A stretch of 64,000 bases of DNA from Toxonevra muliebris (taxonomy: Eukaryota; Arthropoda; Insecta; Diptera; Pallopteridae), in the NCBI GenBank assembly GCA_963691655.1, contig OY829326.1:100501340-100565339 (forward strand), given 5' to 3'. The stretch's first letter is position 1; each line of letters opens with the position of its first letter. Made by a program: the position numbers and the translations under genes. Below the pieces are notes generated by a model. The model did no database searches. It saw only the letters and a program-made list of their open reading frames with translations, and was not told the origin of the DNA. This document shows positions 12,309 to 22,262 of this stretch, one piece after another.

Positions 12309-12515
12309 AGGTTAGGTTACGTTGGAGTGGCTGTCAAGAGACACACTTAGGCCTGAACGGCCCATTGTGACACCACATAGTTCATGACTTACAGTTTAAC
12401 GCTATTACAAACCAAGGTGTGTAATTGTACACTATCTTATAATACTCATACACTTCATAATGATAGTGAATATAAGAAACTTTTAAAAATTAACCACTAT
12501 CGAGGTTGTCTGGGG
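12309..12515 (-). mobile_element. tRNA-Glu-derived SINE, head-truncated copy
   Basis: Matches the body of the copy at 3938 in reverse orientation (GTTGGAGTGGCTGTC, CGGCCCATTGTGA, CAAGGTGTGTAATTGTACA, ATAGTGAATATAAGAAA). An internal deletion and a missing tRNA head make it inactive. Confidence 0.75.
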
Positions 12516-12558
12516 TAATATAAATAATAAAAATATGTAACAGAAACAAGTCCCATTG

Positions 12559-12795
12559 TTGTCGTCGTAGCCTAGTGGTCAGTGGACTGCAACGAAGGGA
12601 CCTGGATTCAATGTTCGGCACAGCCAAAAATTGAAAATTTAAATTTTTCTACCCAGCACTACAAATGGTGGCAATGGCAAACCTCCAAACTATAGGTCTC
12701 TTCCATTCGTATGCAATTGTAAGTCACACAATATTAATGGACACAAAAAGCTCGGTCTAGGCCCTCCATGGACTGTTGTGGCACAAAAGAAGAAT
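12559..12795 (+). mobile_element. tRNA-derived SINE, family B (near full length)
   Basis: The head has a box A, TAGCCTAGTGG, near 12569 and a weak box B (GGATTCAATGTT). The body contains CTATAGGTCTCTTCCATTCG, and the tail carries AAAGCTCGGTCTAGGCCCTCC followed by GTTGTGGCACAAAAGAAGAA. Related copies lie at 22008, 29446, 31903 and 57350. Confidence 0.75.
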
Positions 12796-13324
12796 AAGTA
12801 CCAGGATTACATCCTCAGAAATCGAAAAAAAAAAAATGTTCACCAAAATTTAAAAACCGTTCAAAACGAAACCGTGTATATCAAGTACTGTGTAAGTCAA
12901 GGGGTGGATGTATAAACTTTTGAGACGGATTTAAAATATACGTAAGTATCATGTTTCATAGTGATAGCTGGAAGGAATCGTCATCGTTGCCCATTCCCAG
13001 CTATGTCATTTAAATAATTGCCAAGCCTATGTCCTGCTCTTAGAGGTGAAATTCTCAAAAATCCCTTCAACTTTTAGGTTCAGTGGTTTGGGCTGGGCGT
13101 TGATAGGTCGGTTAGGACACTTAGATTTATATACATCTAACGTTATATTTAAAGTTTATAAAAAGATTTTTAGAAAACTTACATTTTAAAATGTTTCATA
13201 ATGCATTCTATTTGTTTAGAAAAAAATACACAAAATGTATTTTCAAACTATTTAAACATGGAAAACCAACAAAAGAAACAGACAAACCAACAATCATTCA
13301 AGATAAGGTCAAAATACGATTATC

Positions 13325-14561
13325 TTAATTTCGATGTTTGTTTGCTATGCTTACAATTTCTACCTGTTTACGTTTCTCCTCCAACGTTCGTTGCGTGGCT
13401 TCGTCAAATTGTTTTCGCTCCTGTAAACGTTGCTCGGACATCAATTTAAAGGGGCGTTGTATAACTACAGTCGGTGTTTTTTTAGGCACAAATGGTTCCT
13501 CTTTCAAATAAGTTGGAGGACGCTGCTCGAATTTGGGCGGTTGTTGTTTGCGTTTATACTCTTCTAACTAATTCCAAAATAAATAAAATATACTAAATGG
13601 AAAAAATTAATATTATTTCATCTTACTTTTTTCTTACGCTTCTCGTCAGTTTCACGAGATTTTTTCAAGACCATTGGAGTAACAGGGCAAGTGACAGCAT
13701 GCACTACTTTGCGCCGTTGCAATTGTTCATGATAGGCTCTATAATCGGGTACCGGACGACTGTGGAATTCACGCCTTTTTCGCTCTTCCTCATCACGCTT
13801 GCGCAAAGCTTCCTCCTTTTTTCGCTGATAGACATCTTTGAATTGATAAGCGTGCGGAGTTTGATACTGTGTCAGCACTTTTGTTGATTTAGGTATCACG
13901 CCAGTTGGATGGCTATACGCGCGATACTTCGACACTAAAGGTTTTTGCGTCGACCATTGACAAGCGATATTTGATGGTGGTTTCGAAGGTTTTTTGCCAA
14001 TGTTTTCCTTGTCTTCACTAACACCCTCAGCTTCATGTAAAATGTCATCTAGCACAGCTGATGCTAGTATATTTTAACAAAAGACTCCATTTTTTAGATT
14101 TTTTTTTCTTTTTGTAGATGTAAAGAAGCTTTCTTACCCATTTGATTTATTAATGCTTCTGCTGCCATTTGTCCCATACTCTCGTCCTTTATCGGATTTT
14201 TTAGATGCAAAGAAACCTCCTTACTCATTTGATTTGTTAATTCTTCTGTTGCCATTTCTCCCAGGCTCTCGTCCTTTATGGGATTTTGTAGATGCAAAGA
14301 AGCTTTCTTTCCCATTTGGTTTATTAAATCTTCTCCTGCCATTTCTCCCAGACTCTCGTGCTTTATGTGTTTTTGTGCTATGCAATGACGTACAAAATGG
14401 AGTTTATTTTATTAATTGTAACTGTATATGCAATAAAACGCCAATTCTATTTACTTACCAAAAAAATTTTGTGAGTGATTCAGATTGTGATTGCCACATT
14501 CAATATCATCCCAATTAAATTCGCTTCGGTTTGCCTTAATTTCAACGTTTAAATAATCCAT
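13325..14561 (-). CDS. mei-38: TPX2-family spindle protein, mei-38-like (four exons)
   Basis: I reconstruct four coding exons on the minus strand: 14561-14459, 14377-14138, 14063-13627 and 13567 to about 13325. All junctions are GT-AG and keep frame (phases 1, 1, 0). Introns are about 81, 74 and 59 nt. Exon 1 starts at ATG 14561 (MDYLNVEIKANRSEFNW) and ends at GTAAGT. Exon 2 encodes tandem 29-residue repeats. Exon 3 is basic and coiled-coil-like (YQRKKEEALRKRDEEERKRR). Exon 4 carries LEEYKRKQQPPKF and then PFKLMSEQRLQERKQF (from about residue 299), the hallmark of TPX2 C-terminal domains. If exon 4 reads to the stop at 13325 the protein is 340 aa. Possible donors at 13363 (GTAGAA) or 13354 (GTAAGC) leave open a further 3' exon that I could not identify. 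Drosophila Mei-38 is the reduced TPX2 homologue, binding spindle microtubules and acting in chromosome segregation; it neighbours rush there too. Family assignment is strong. Exon joins are inferred from sequence only. Confidence 0.82.
14138..14365 (-). repeat. 87-bp coding tandem repeat in mei-38 exon 2
   Basis: Three successive units start with Met-Ala at 14342, 14255 and 14168, each 87 bp or 29 residues. The shared pattern is MA-E-LINQM-K--SLHL-NPIKDES-G. A partial earlier unit (HIKHESLGE) precedes the first. The third is cut after ten codons by the exon 2 splice donor, although repeat-like sequence continues into the intron. Divergence between units is moderate, so this is not a fresh duplication. 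I know of no such repeats in other TPX2 proteins. Confidence 0.85.
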
Positions 14562-15598
14562 GGATTAAAAAAAATGTGAGTTGTTCGCCAAAACTTATAA
14601 AAATCGGTGCAACAAAGAGAGTAGATAATTGACGTTTTTCAAATTTTTGAATTGTGCGTAAAACTGTGTGAAATGAAATGTCAAAAAAACCAAAGAATTG
14701 TTTAAACACAGGGTGGCTTGGAGAAAAAATTAACTTTACTTCTGTTTGACCATGGAACACAGCTAAAGCCGTATGGTTGCAAAGAGCAGAAGTGAGTCAA
14801 AAGTACTTCTTTCTGTTTCTATCGCAAATGTACTGAATTCCTTTTCTGCATGCACTTTTCTTAATGACATCGAAACACCACACTTTTTCCGAAATTTTAA
14901 TACGGTCAAAAATTTGGAAACGACAGTACAAGGTCAAGTACAATGTAAATGCTGTCTATGCAATATCAGAAGGTCGATAACATGAAAGGCCTGGACAGAA
15001 CCGTCTCGTTCACATGATTGCAACCATGCTGGACGTTTTCAATAAAAGAACAATGTAATTGGATTTTTGGCATTTCTTATTCACTTTTTCATGTGCTTGT
15101 GAAGATTACTTCTTTTGTTCGCAAAAAATAAATAATAATTACGTGCTATAAATGTAATGATGGTGATGATTTGATAAAAGTAAATACAAGTAAATACTCG
15201 ATACTTTTCATTCGATTCAAGTACTTTTTTTACTTGGTATCGAAAAAACGGTCAGTATGGGATATTCGATACTTTTGGAAAACATTGATTTATAAAACTG
15301 AAATATTGCTGTACAATATTTAAGATTGTGAGTCGTATTGCAATATTTTACAGCAATTAATAATATATTTCAAAATGCTGCTACAGAATTAGTCAAAATG
15401 CGTATTAAAAATATGAACCGTTGAGTGCAAAAGTGGTGTAAGTCAAAATCAAATTTTGGGAAATACATTGGATTTTTTAAGGTGCTGTACAAAATTGGGT
15501 ATTTATTAATTAATTATTAATTAATTTTCCCAATGTGCAGACAGCTTCATAAGACATAATATCAACTTAGGCTTATCCCATAGGGACACTGAATACGG
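14562..15598. other. Upstream flank of mei-38, no gene seen
   Basis: The promoter of mei-38 should lie in the first few hundred bases but no motif fixes it. AT-rich; short ORFs at 14773-14985 and 14542-14760 have no family features. Confidence 0.35.
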
Positions 15599-15760
15599 TT
15601 CCTCATTAGTGATCTTTGTGATAGTTCCCTAATTTCAACAATCTATATAAGTGAAATACTGTAAAGTAAATTAGAATTCCAAAGACAGTAGTTTTCACTG
15701 AATAGTATTATTGAAAGGAACTCCCACTACCGTTCTATATACTTTTTGTCATTATTCTTT
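15599..15760. repeat. Dispersed repeat copy with intact hAT target site
   Basis: In reverse complement this matches 43254-43351 joined to 44470-44548 (ATATAGAACGGTAGTGG, CAATAATACTATTCAGTGAA, TTTACTTTACAGTAT, CAAAGATCACT-ATGAGGAA). It carries a single TTTACAGT (15658-15665, minus sense) where the other copy holds a 1.1-kb insertion, so it is the unoccupied form. Confidence 0.85.
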
Positions 15761-16317
15761 GAGTATTACAGTATTGGTCAGATTTTCTGACATCTAATAT
15801 GAACCGTGTTTATTTTTCGTATGAAAAAATGTTTTATTGAAGTTTTTTTTATATACTTAGAAGCAGGCCTTCTTTTTTAATATTTTTAATTTGGAAAAAA
15901 ATTTCTAATTACATAATTATTAGGCTTTGAATGAAGAATGATTCAAGAAAAATGTCAAAAAGTTTATAGAACTAGTTTTTTGAATAAAAAAACAATCGCT
16001 GCTCCTTGTTTTTAAGAGTAAACAATGGGTGCGTTTCCCGGGTGCAAAATCAGAAAAGCTGCTTTCAAAGTGTGTTAGAAACACGTGCTTCTGATTAGCA
16101 AAGCGGACACCATTTTTGAAACCAAATTATTTTTCTGATTATTCAGGTCAACATAATTTCTCAAAACTTTGACAGTTGACAAACTCGACACAAGTTCGAA
16201 ATCATCCAAAAATTATATAAACATATTTTTAGAAGGAAATTAAAACATTTCACAAACTAGAATTTAATGATTTTCAAAAACCTTGGAAATGCACCCAATG
16301 TGTTATTGTGTATAGGT

Positions 16318-16584
16318 GAACGGCCCATTGTGATACTACATAGTTGGATCTACAGTTTAACGCCGATTCCGAACGGCGGTGTGACAACTTTTTATCAGCT
16401 TGGTGGTTTTGCCATTACCAACCAAGGTGTGTACTTGTACAATATCTTAAAATTCCCATATACTTTATATTGATAGTGAATATAAGAAAGTTGTGAAAAT
16501 TAACCAACAGACGAAGACGGGAATCGAACCCGAACCTTCTGGATGAAAGTCTAGTGCACTACCCACTAGACTATCAAGGTCGTC
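16318..16584 (-). mobile_element. tRNA-Glu-derived SINE copy
   Basis: Reverse-oriented copy whose head at 16500-16584 keeps a perfect box B (GGTTCGATTCC), a TTTCATCC anticodon region and box A. The 3' end is truncated compared with the copy at 12309. It includes the CGGCCCATTGTGAT and CCGATTCCGAACGGCGG blocks. Confidence 0.8.
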
Positions 16585-16969
16585 TATTGTATATAGAAAC
16601 TCAAAATTCGTACGTTAGACAAAATATTAGTTAATACCTTCTTCCACTAAGTGCCTGGCTATATAGGTACTCGGTATTCGATGAACACAAAACATTTTCT
16701 CCCGTGCTCGGTCGAGGTGGTTACATTCAGCTTGTTGCAGAGTTGCTTTTTGTCAAAATATACTCATTTGCTTAATACTTTTTTGTATGTAATGACACTG
16801 TTTTGTAAAATAGCTCATTGCCATCCGGAATACTCGGCGTGCTCGGTGTACAATACACCGAGCATTTCGTGTTTGGTGTGAGAGTGAGTAAAGACTCTCT
16901 CTTTGTGTTCGGTGCAACAACAATTTCATGGTGTTCGCCGAGCATACTCGCAATATAACCACAGCCTAA

Positions 16970-17648
16970 GGCTGATGTTACACGGTCAATGTTTTCTGTT
17001 TTTACTCTCTTTTCATCGTTTTGTTTGATGCCCTGTTACACTATCAGTTTTTTGCTGAATGTTATTTTTTAATACTTTTATCTGCAACTTTGTTTTTCCA
17101 ACTAAAAAGTATTTAATTGTATTTTGGAGTGAATGAAAATTCAACAATTGGAATGGAATTGGATAGAAAATAATTATAATGACAATATGAAATAATGTTG
17201 GTGGAAATAGCTACAAATTATACAAAAAATATTGCATTTACATATGAAAAACGCAGAAAAATAATCTTTAAAATTTGCGAGCTATTAAAATAAGCTTCGC
17301 CACTTTGTTACCATGTTTTTATAAAAATTATTAATTAATTTTTTAAACAGCACTCATTTTCACAAACAAACAAAAGCCAAACAACGCAAAGGGCAAGGCA
17401 AAGAAAAAAAATGTATTTAAAAGTTAGTAAAAAGTCTAGTATTTTTCATAAAATATTACTATTTTCCAATAAAATGCAACAGTGTATCTTCAGCAACCCC
17501 ATTTTATTTGAAGTGATGCAGATTTTTTTCGTCAGTAAAAAAATTTGAAGTGAAATGTGTTCATCCTCTCTTTTGCTCAGTGTTGATTTTTCAAAGCAAC
17601 AACAATTTCATTGTTTGACAGCAAAACATTGATCGTGTAACATCGCCC
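16970..17648. mobile_element. MITE with TAA target duplication (PIF/Harbinger-like)
   Basis: The ends are inverted: GGCTGATGTTACACGGTCAA at the left and the complement of GGGCGATGTTACACGATCAA at the right, continuing with AATGTTTT. TAA occurs on both sides (16967-16969 and 17649-17651). A 3-bp TWA duplication and GG-starting ends point to PIF/Harbinger. No transposase. Confidence 0.7.
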
Positions 17649-17651
17649 TAA

Positions 17652-18766
17652 GAGGAACATTTTAGGGGTGAATTTTTGAAATGGGTACAAAAGAGAGAAT
17701 TAGTAGAATAATATTAATACTACTTTTATCAATTAGTACTAAATTATAAATTTTATTTATAATAAAAAAGCATAAATAATGTTACTTAAATTTGTTTTCT
17801 TTATTAGCAATTACCTTGAACATATTAAGAGTTAAAAAACAATATAAAAAGCGCCAACTACTTCTCCCTATGTACATACAATATTGTGCAAATTATTTTC
17901 TTATAAAATCTCCCTTAAAATTGAGCTATAAAAATACAACGCTGTTGCAAAAAGAAGAAATATTTTTAATTTTTCTGCAATGGCCCATGAATGCGACCAA
18001 TGTTTTCCATTGTCATTTGTCATTTTGTGACACAAATTTTTCTTTCTTCTACGAAATTTTGACGCGAATGCCCAAAAATTTAGATGGATATCGTATTCTT
18101 TTTATAATTTATGAATTTTTACGCGATCACCTCTGCAATTTTTTCTGTTCATGCTGCACGTTTTATTTATATTGATTACACTATATATATGGGGCAAATC
18201 GCGTCAAATTACCACCGGAAAAAAAATCACTCCGATTTTGTTGCAACTTGGTATACTTGTTGTATTAGTGAACTAAATTTTTTATGCAAAAGGAGGGTAA
18301 GTAATATCAGCGGATTGCAGGGGCGTAAAGTTCGGACTTTTTTCTCTATGACAATTTTCAAAAATTCATATGTGAGATCAAATTAAACTATTATAAAAAT
18401 TCTTTAATGTTTCTAATAGGGTTTTGTCTGATCTTTTCAATAAAAATATTTTAAGTACGAGTCTGATCCGTGAACGTACAGCTCGTCACGTAAAAGTAAG
18501 TATTTTGTATGTATTTTTGTGTGAATTACATGAGGAGGACTACGTTTACGGATTAGATAATTCGAACCCTGATCATGTTAACATTTTGCATGTATCCTTT
18601 ACCAATTCGCAACTTTTACCGTCCCAAACAATCCTTTCCGGTGATTTTTATTTTTTTTTCGACCCATACTACTGTGCAGTGTTTACACATTGTGATTGTA
18701 GCAATGTAACAAACCATAATGATTTTGTAGTTCTCAGGCCATTGAACTGTTCGCGGACGCTTACTA
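17652..18766. other. Intergenic DNA with long but unrecognised ORFs
   Basis: Plus-strand ORFs at 17792-18175, 18111-18386 and 18424-18798 are 91-127 codons but AT-driven in composition and show no motif. I do not call them genes. Confidence 0.35.
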
Positions 18767-19021
18767 CATATCGCCCATTTAATAAAAGACTGTCATAAGT
18801 CAAAAAACACGATTTTTGAGTTAATGATGCAGAATTATTCATTATGTCACGCTTCATATTGTGTAAAAATTTCCTATTAATATCTTGTATACTCTGAGCG
18901 TGAGAACTATAAGATTTCTTATTTTTTCTGCAAAATGGGAGTCAATTGAAAACTTCAAACACGTTTTCTGCAAAATCGGGTTTTTTGAGTAATGACAGTC
19001 TTTTAGTAAATGAGCGATATG
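18767..19021. mobile_element. MITE with about 50-bp inverted ends
   Basis: CATATCGCCCATTTAATAAA (18767 on), then AGACTGTCAT-AGTCAAAAAAC, is repeated in inverted orientation ending at 19021. The interior is short and non-coding. The target duplication is not clear, so the superfamily is unassigned. Confidence 0.6.
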
Positions 19022-19761
19022 TATGTATCTACTTTCTAAAAAGAATAAACTTTTATCATTACAAAAACTTCACAGACAACCTTTTTAATGTCATAGATAA
19101 GAGAAATTATGATGAAGGTATTCTCGTATTCGTTTTGTGCATAAGAGATTGACATCCATACTAACGGCAAAGGAATAACAAATAAGGATTATATAAATTT
19201 GTTAATTCAAGAAGAGATTTGTAGTTATTCAAGTTGAAAATTTTATTAACTTATAAATCGAATGAATGGAACTTTTTTTTCCTTTATAAACGAAGTGAAT
19301 TTTATTTGAAAAAATACTCAGTATTAATTAAATCTAAGTGGAAGATTTTAATTCTAAATAGCTATGAAAAATAGGCGCAGGCGTGGCTACCTCTTATATG
19401 ATTAAAATCTTAAAAGTATTGTAACTCTTCTGCGGGTGAAATTAAGCAAATTAGAGTGCTTGTTAGGGGCAAAGTAATACCGGAAACTGTGCTTTCGACT
19501 GGTACTTACATTTTCATCTAGAATTGATGAAAAAGAAACCTGTGAGGGGAAATCAGTATTAATGTGAAATCAATATTATATAAACTTTTCTATTATGAAC
19601 AGGGGGCGGATTTTATGGACCTAATAACTAGGAAAATGGCAAGAAAATTCGCTAAAATTCACCAAAAAAAGACAGCTTAAAATTTAAAAAGGCTCAAAAA
19701 AATTTGAAGTCAGTTACAATCTAAAAAATTTGTATTTTATTAAAAATATGTATTAAAATGC

Positions 19762-20050
19762 TTACATAATAGTTTGAATTTTTACGCCAAAGCAAATGGA
19801 GTTTGAATAGAGCAAGGCTAACAAAGTCGCACATTTATTCATGTATGGCGCCGCGTCTGTTACAAAAAGCAAAAATGGACGTAGAGAGTTGTCAAATAAA
19901 GTTGCAGATGTGTTTACCTTTTCCAAAATTTCTTCAGCCAAAATATACCCACTTTCGTAATATGACGTCCAGCTTCGTCGGTGGTGTTTCATCAATAGAA
20001 GCGAATATACGTTTTTCTCAAATTTTGGACCGGATTTATAAAAAAGAACT
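19762..20050 (-). pseudogene. hAT-like transposase fragment (SIDET / VTDAAPYM motifs)
   Basis: The minus-strand frames contain FSIDET, then in another frame NTSATLFDN and LLFVTDAAPYMNKC. SIDET(T) and LFVSDAAPYM are signatures, in this order, of the catalytic region of a hAT transposase group found in arthropods. A frameshift separates them and flanking parts are lost. No termini were located. Confidence 0.6.
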
Positions 20051-20289
20051 TAATAATAGTACTTGAACACAATTTTTTGTGGACTCATCTGAAATCGGTA
20101 TTTATCAAAACATTTTTTGGTATACCACACGTCAGCATTATTTTGGCAAGGTCGCTGGAGTCTAGTAGTAGGTACTCTTTTATAATAAGGATACACTGAT
20201 GACATTATAATCCTAATTAAAGGAAAATATAACGAGAAGGAAGGAACAACAGATAACTTTCTATGCCACGGATAGTTCACCTAAAGAGT

Positions 20290-21960
20290 TCCAATCCAAT
20301 AGCAAAGCTTCCCAAAAGTTTATGCCGTATTTGATATAAAATTTCACGGCGCTTCAGATAAATCACTTAGGACGGCAGAATTTGAGTAAGGTTTAAAAAA
20401 AAAAACAATCACATTACGAGAATAACACTCAAATGGAGACTTGAAGTCTCCAAAAATGGTACGTCTAGGTAAAAATGGGAGTTTTAACAGGGCGTATCAA
20501 AGTCTAACCAAAAATTTGTTATCTGCTTTAACTAAATAACTGAATTTAAAATTAAGGGGTATATTCTAATAGCAAAGGACAAAATATCTTAAAACTTCAA
20601 TTAAACAATGTCATGTCATATATCTACACTACAAAGGGTAGGGCAAAATAGAAGGATTAAAATTTTGAGAAAAAATTACTTGCAATATTTTCAATATTAT
20701 ATATTTTCAATCCCCTATTTGTGTTTCATTGCGGTTGGCAATGCTTTCAAGCAAAATCTAGGAGCCACAAATCGAATCAAAAAATATCGATACTATCTAC
20801 TACCTGCCTACGAGATATATGAAATGAGCAAAGCTCGATATTTTTCTGTTCCTAGTGAATTTTCTGAAAGATTAGATGAAATAAATATGATTTAGAAAAA
20901 AATGTAGGAGTCTCTAGTGGAAAATAGTCAATCGGTTTTGAATTAAAAGCTTAAGAATAGGCTTTAAAAAGGTAAATAGGTTTAATCGGCCGTCTTAAAG
21001 TTAAAAAAATCTATTTTTATAATTTTTTTTTTTTAATTTTGAGTTTATTTATAGGTAGACAAATCTTTATATGTAGGTATATAAAAATGAGCTATTCGTT
21101 TGAGACCGCTAAACTCAAAAATTAACCAACCTATTGAGTTGAAACTTAGGAGAATTGGAGAAGTGGGCGTGGTACCTCCCATATGAACCTGAATTTTCAT
21201 CTCACGAACTGTTTCTAGTACGGTACTAAGATTTGGGACGAAAGTAATATTTGTTTAAATTGGAATAAATTAGCCTGGGCTTGGAAAAATGGGCGTAGTA
21301 TATTCTAATACCAATTATATGCTTATTTGAGTATATCTCTGGAACCATACACAGCATTGCATTGAAATTTCATACAACGACGTTGTTTGATAATGCCATA
21401 CTACAGAAAGATTTGAGTGGGCCTATTTCAAAGTCTATTTTTAAGCCTTTAATGGAAATATTGATATTTGAAATTTTTTTTTAAAAGCCTATACTTTTAA
21501 ATATAAAAAAAATCAGTTTTTTAGACCAGAAGGTGACCTTAATTTAAAACCGTTCTAAATCATATTTATTTCACACAATCTTTCAAAAAAACCAGTAGAA
21601 GTAGAAAAAAATCGAACTTTGCACAGATGGACAAAGATGGGTATCAAAAGGTCCCATTTCCATTAGGCAAGTTTTCTTGCTTGATACTCTTTTGGTCTTG
21701 CCGTTTGCAATTTTAAATTTGTGTTTTATTATTTACATGAAGTTAAGATGAAAAACTGAACGATTTTTTTTAATGTTACAGCCAACAAACAGCCTTTATC
21801 CCTGTATCTATACATGCAGAGCATTGCGTTGATTGGGAAACATAGGTTAAAGAAGGTATCAAAAACTCATGAACTCGTACACAACTCTCTGGTACCTGTT
21901 TCTTGTCCTTCCTCTCTCTCCTACGAACTCCACTTGCCGGCAGGAAAATTTGCCTAGTGG
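20290..21960. other. Decayed repeat-rich DNA
   Basis: Contains a GTGGGCGTGGTACCTCCCAT block near 21160-21180, related to blocks at about 19385 and 54350, and a tail fragment of SINE family C near 21810-21840. No gene seen. Confidence 0.35.
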
Positions 21961-22007
21961 AAATGGAGATAAATTGTGAGCACCAAGATTAAAAAATGCC
22001 TAAGAAA

Positions 22008-22262
22008 AGCTTTTCACTTGGCCGCTCGGATTCGGAAATAGCAATGACTAACAGACAAGATCAAAAATTTCCCCAAGAAACCTTTTTCATTCCACTGTTC
22101 GGATTCGGCAAAATAGTGACTAACCTCCGAAAGTAAATATTGTGTAAGAAAAGCTTTTTGCTTGGCCGTTCGGATTCGGCACAAAACTGTAGGCCTCTTC
22201 CATACATGTACAAATTTAGTTCGCACAAAAAGCAAAGATGCGAGAAGTTCGGCCCCCACCTG
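22008..22262 (+). mobile_element. SINE family B body with internal triplication
   Basis: The segment TTTT-CTTGGCCG-TCGGATTCGG occurs three times (about 22010, 22085, 22160), followed by the family B body (CTGTAGGCCTCTTCCATACA). The tRNA head is missing. Confidence 0.6.

Noticed and set aside
13597..13887. Plus-strand ORF opposite mei-38 exon 3
   Set aside because: Antisense shadow of a basic coiled-coil exon; hydrophobic composition results from complementing Lys/Glu codons.
14094..14137. mei-38 exon 2 reading through to the stop after KEKKI
   Set aside because: A strong GTAAGA donor and an in-phase acceptor 74 nt later join to conserved TPX2-family coding sequence, so splicing is the better model.
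14153..14518. Plus-strand ORF opposite mei-38 exon 2
   Set aside because: Repeats in it (LLLPFLP) merely mirror the coding repeat on the other strand.
18424..18798. 124-codon plus-strand ORF
   Set aside because: No recognisable family; its 3' end overlaps an inverted-repeat element, so conservation is unlikely.
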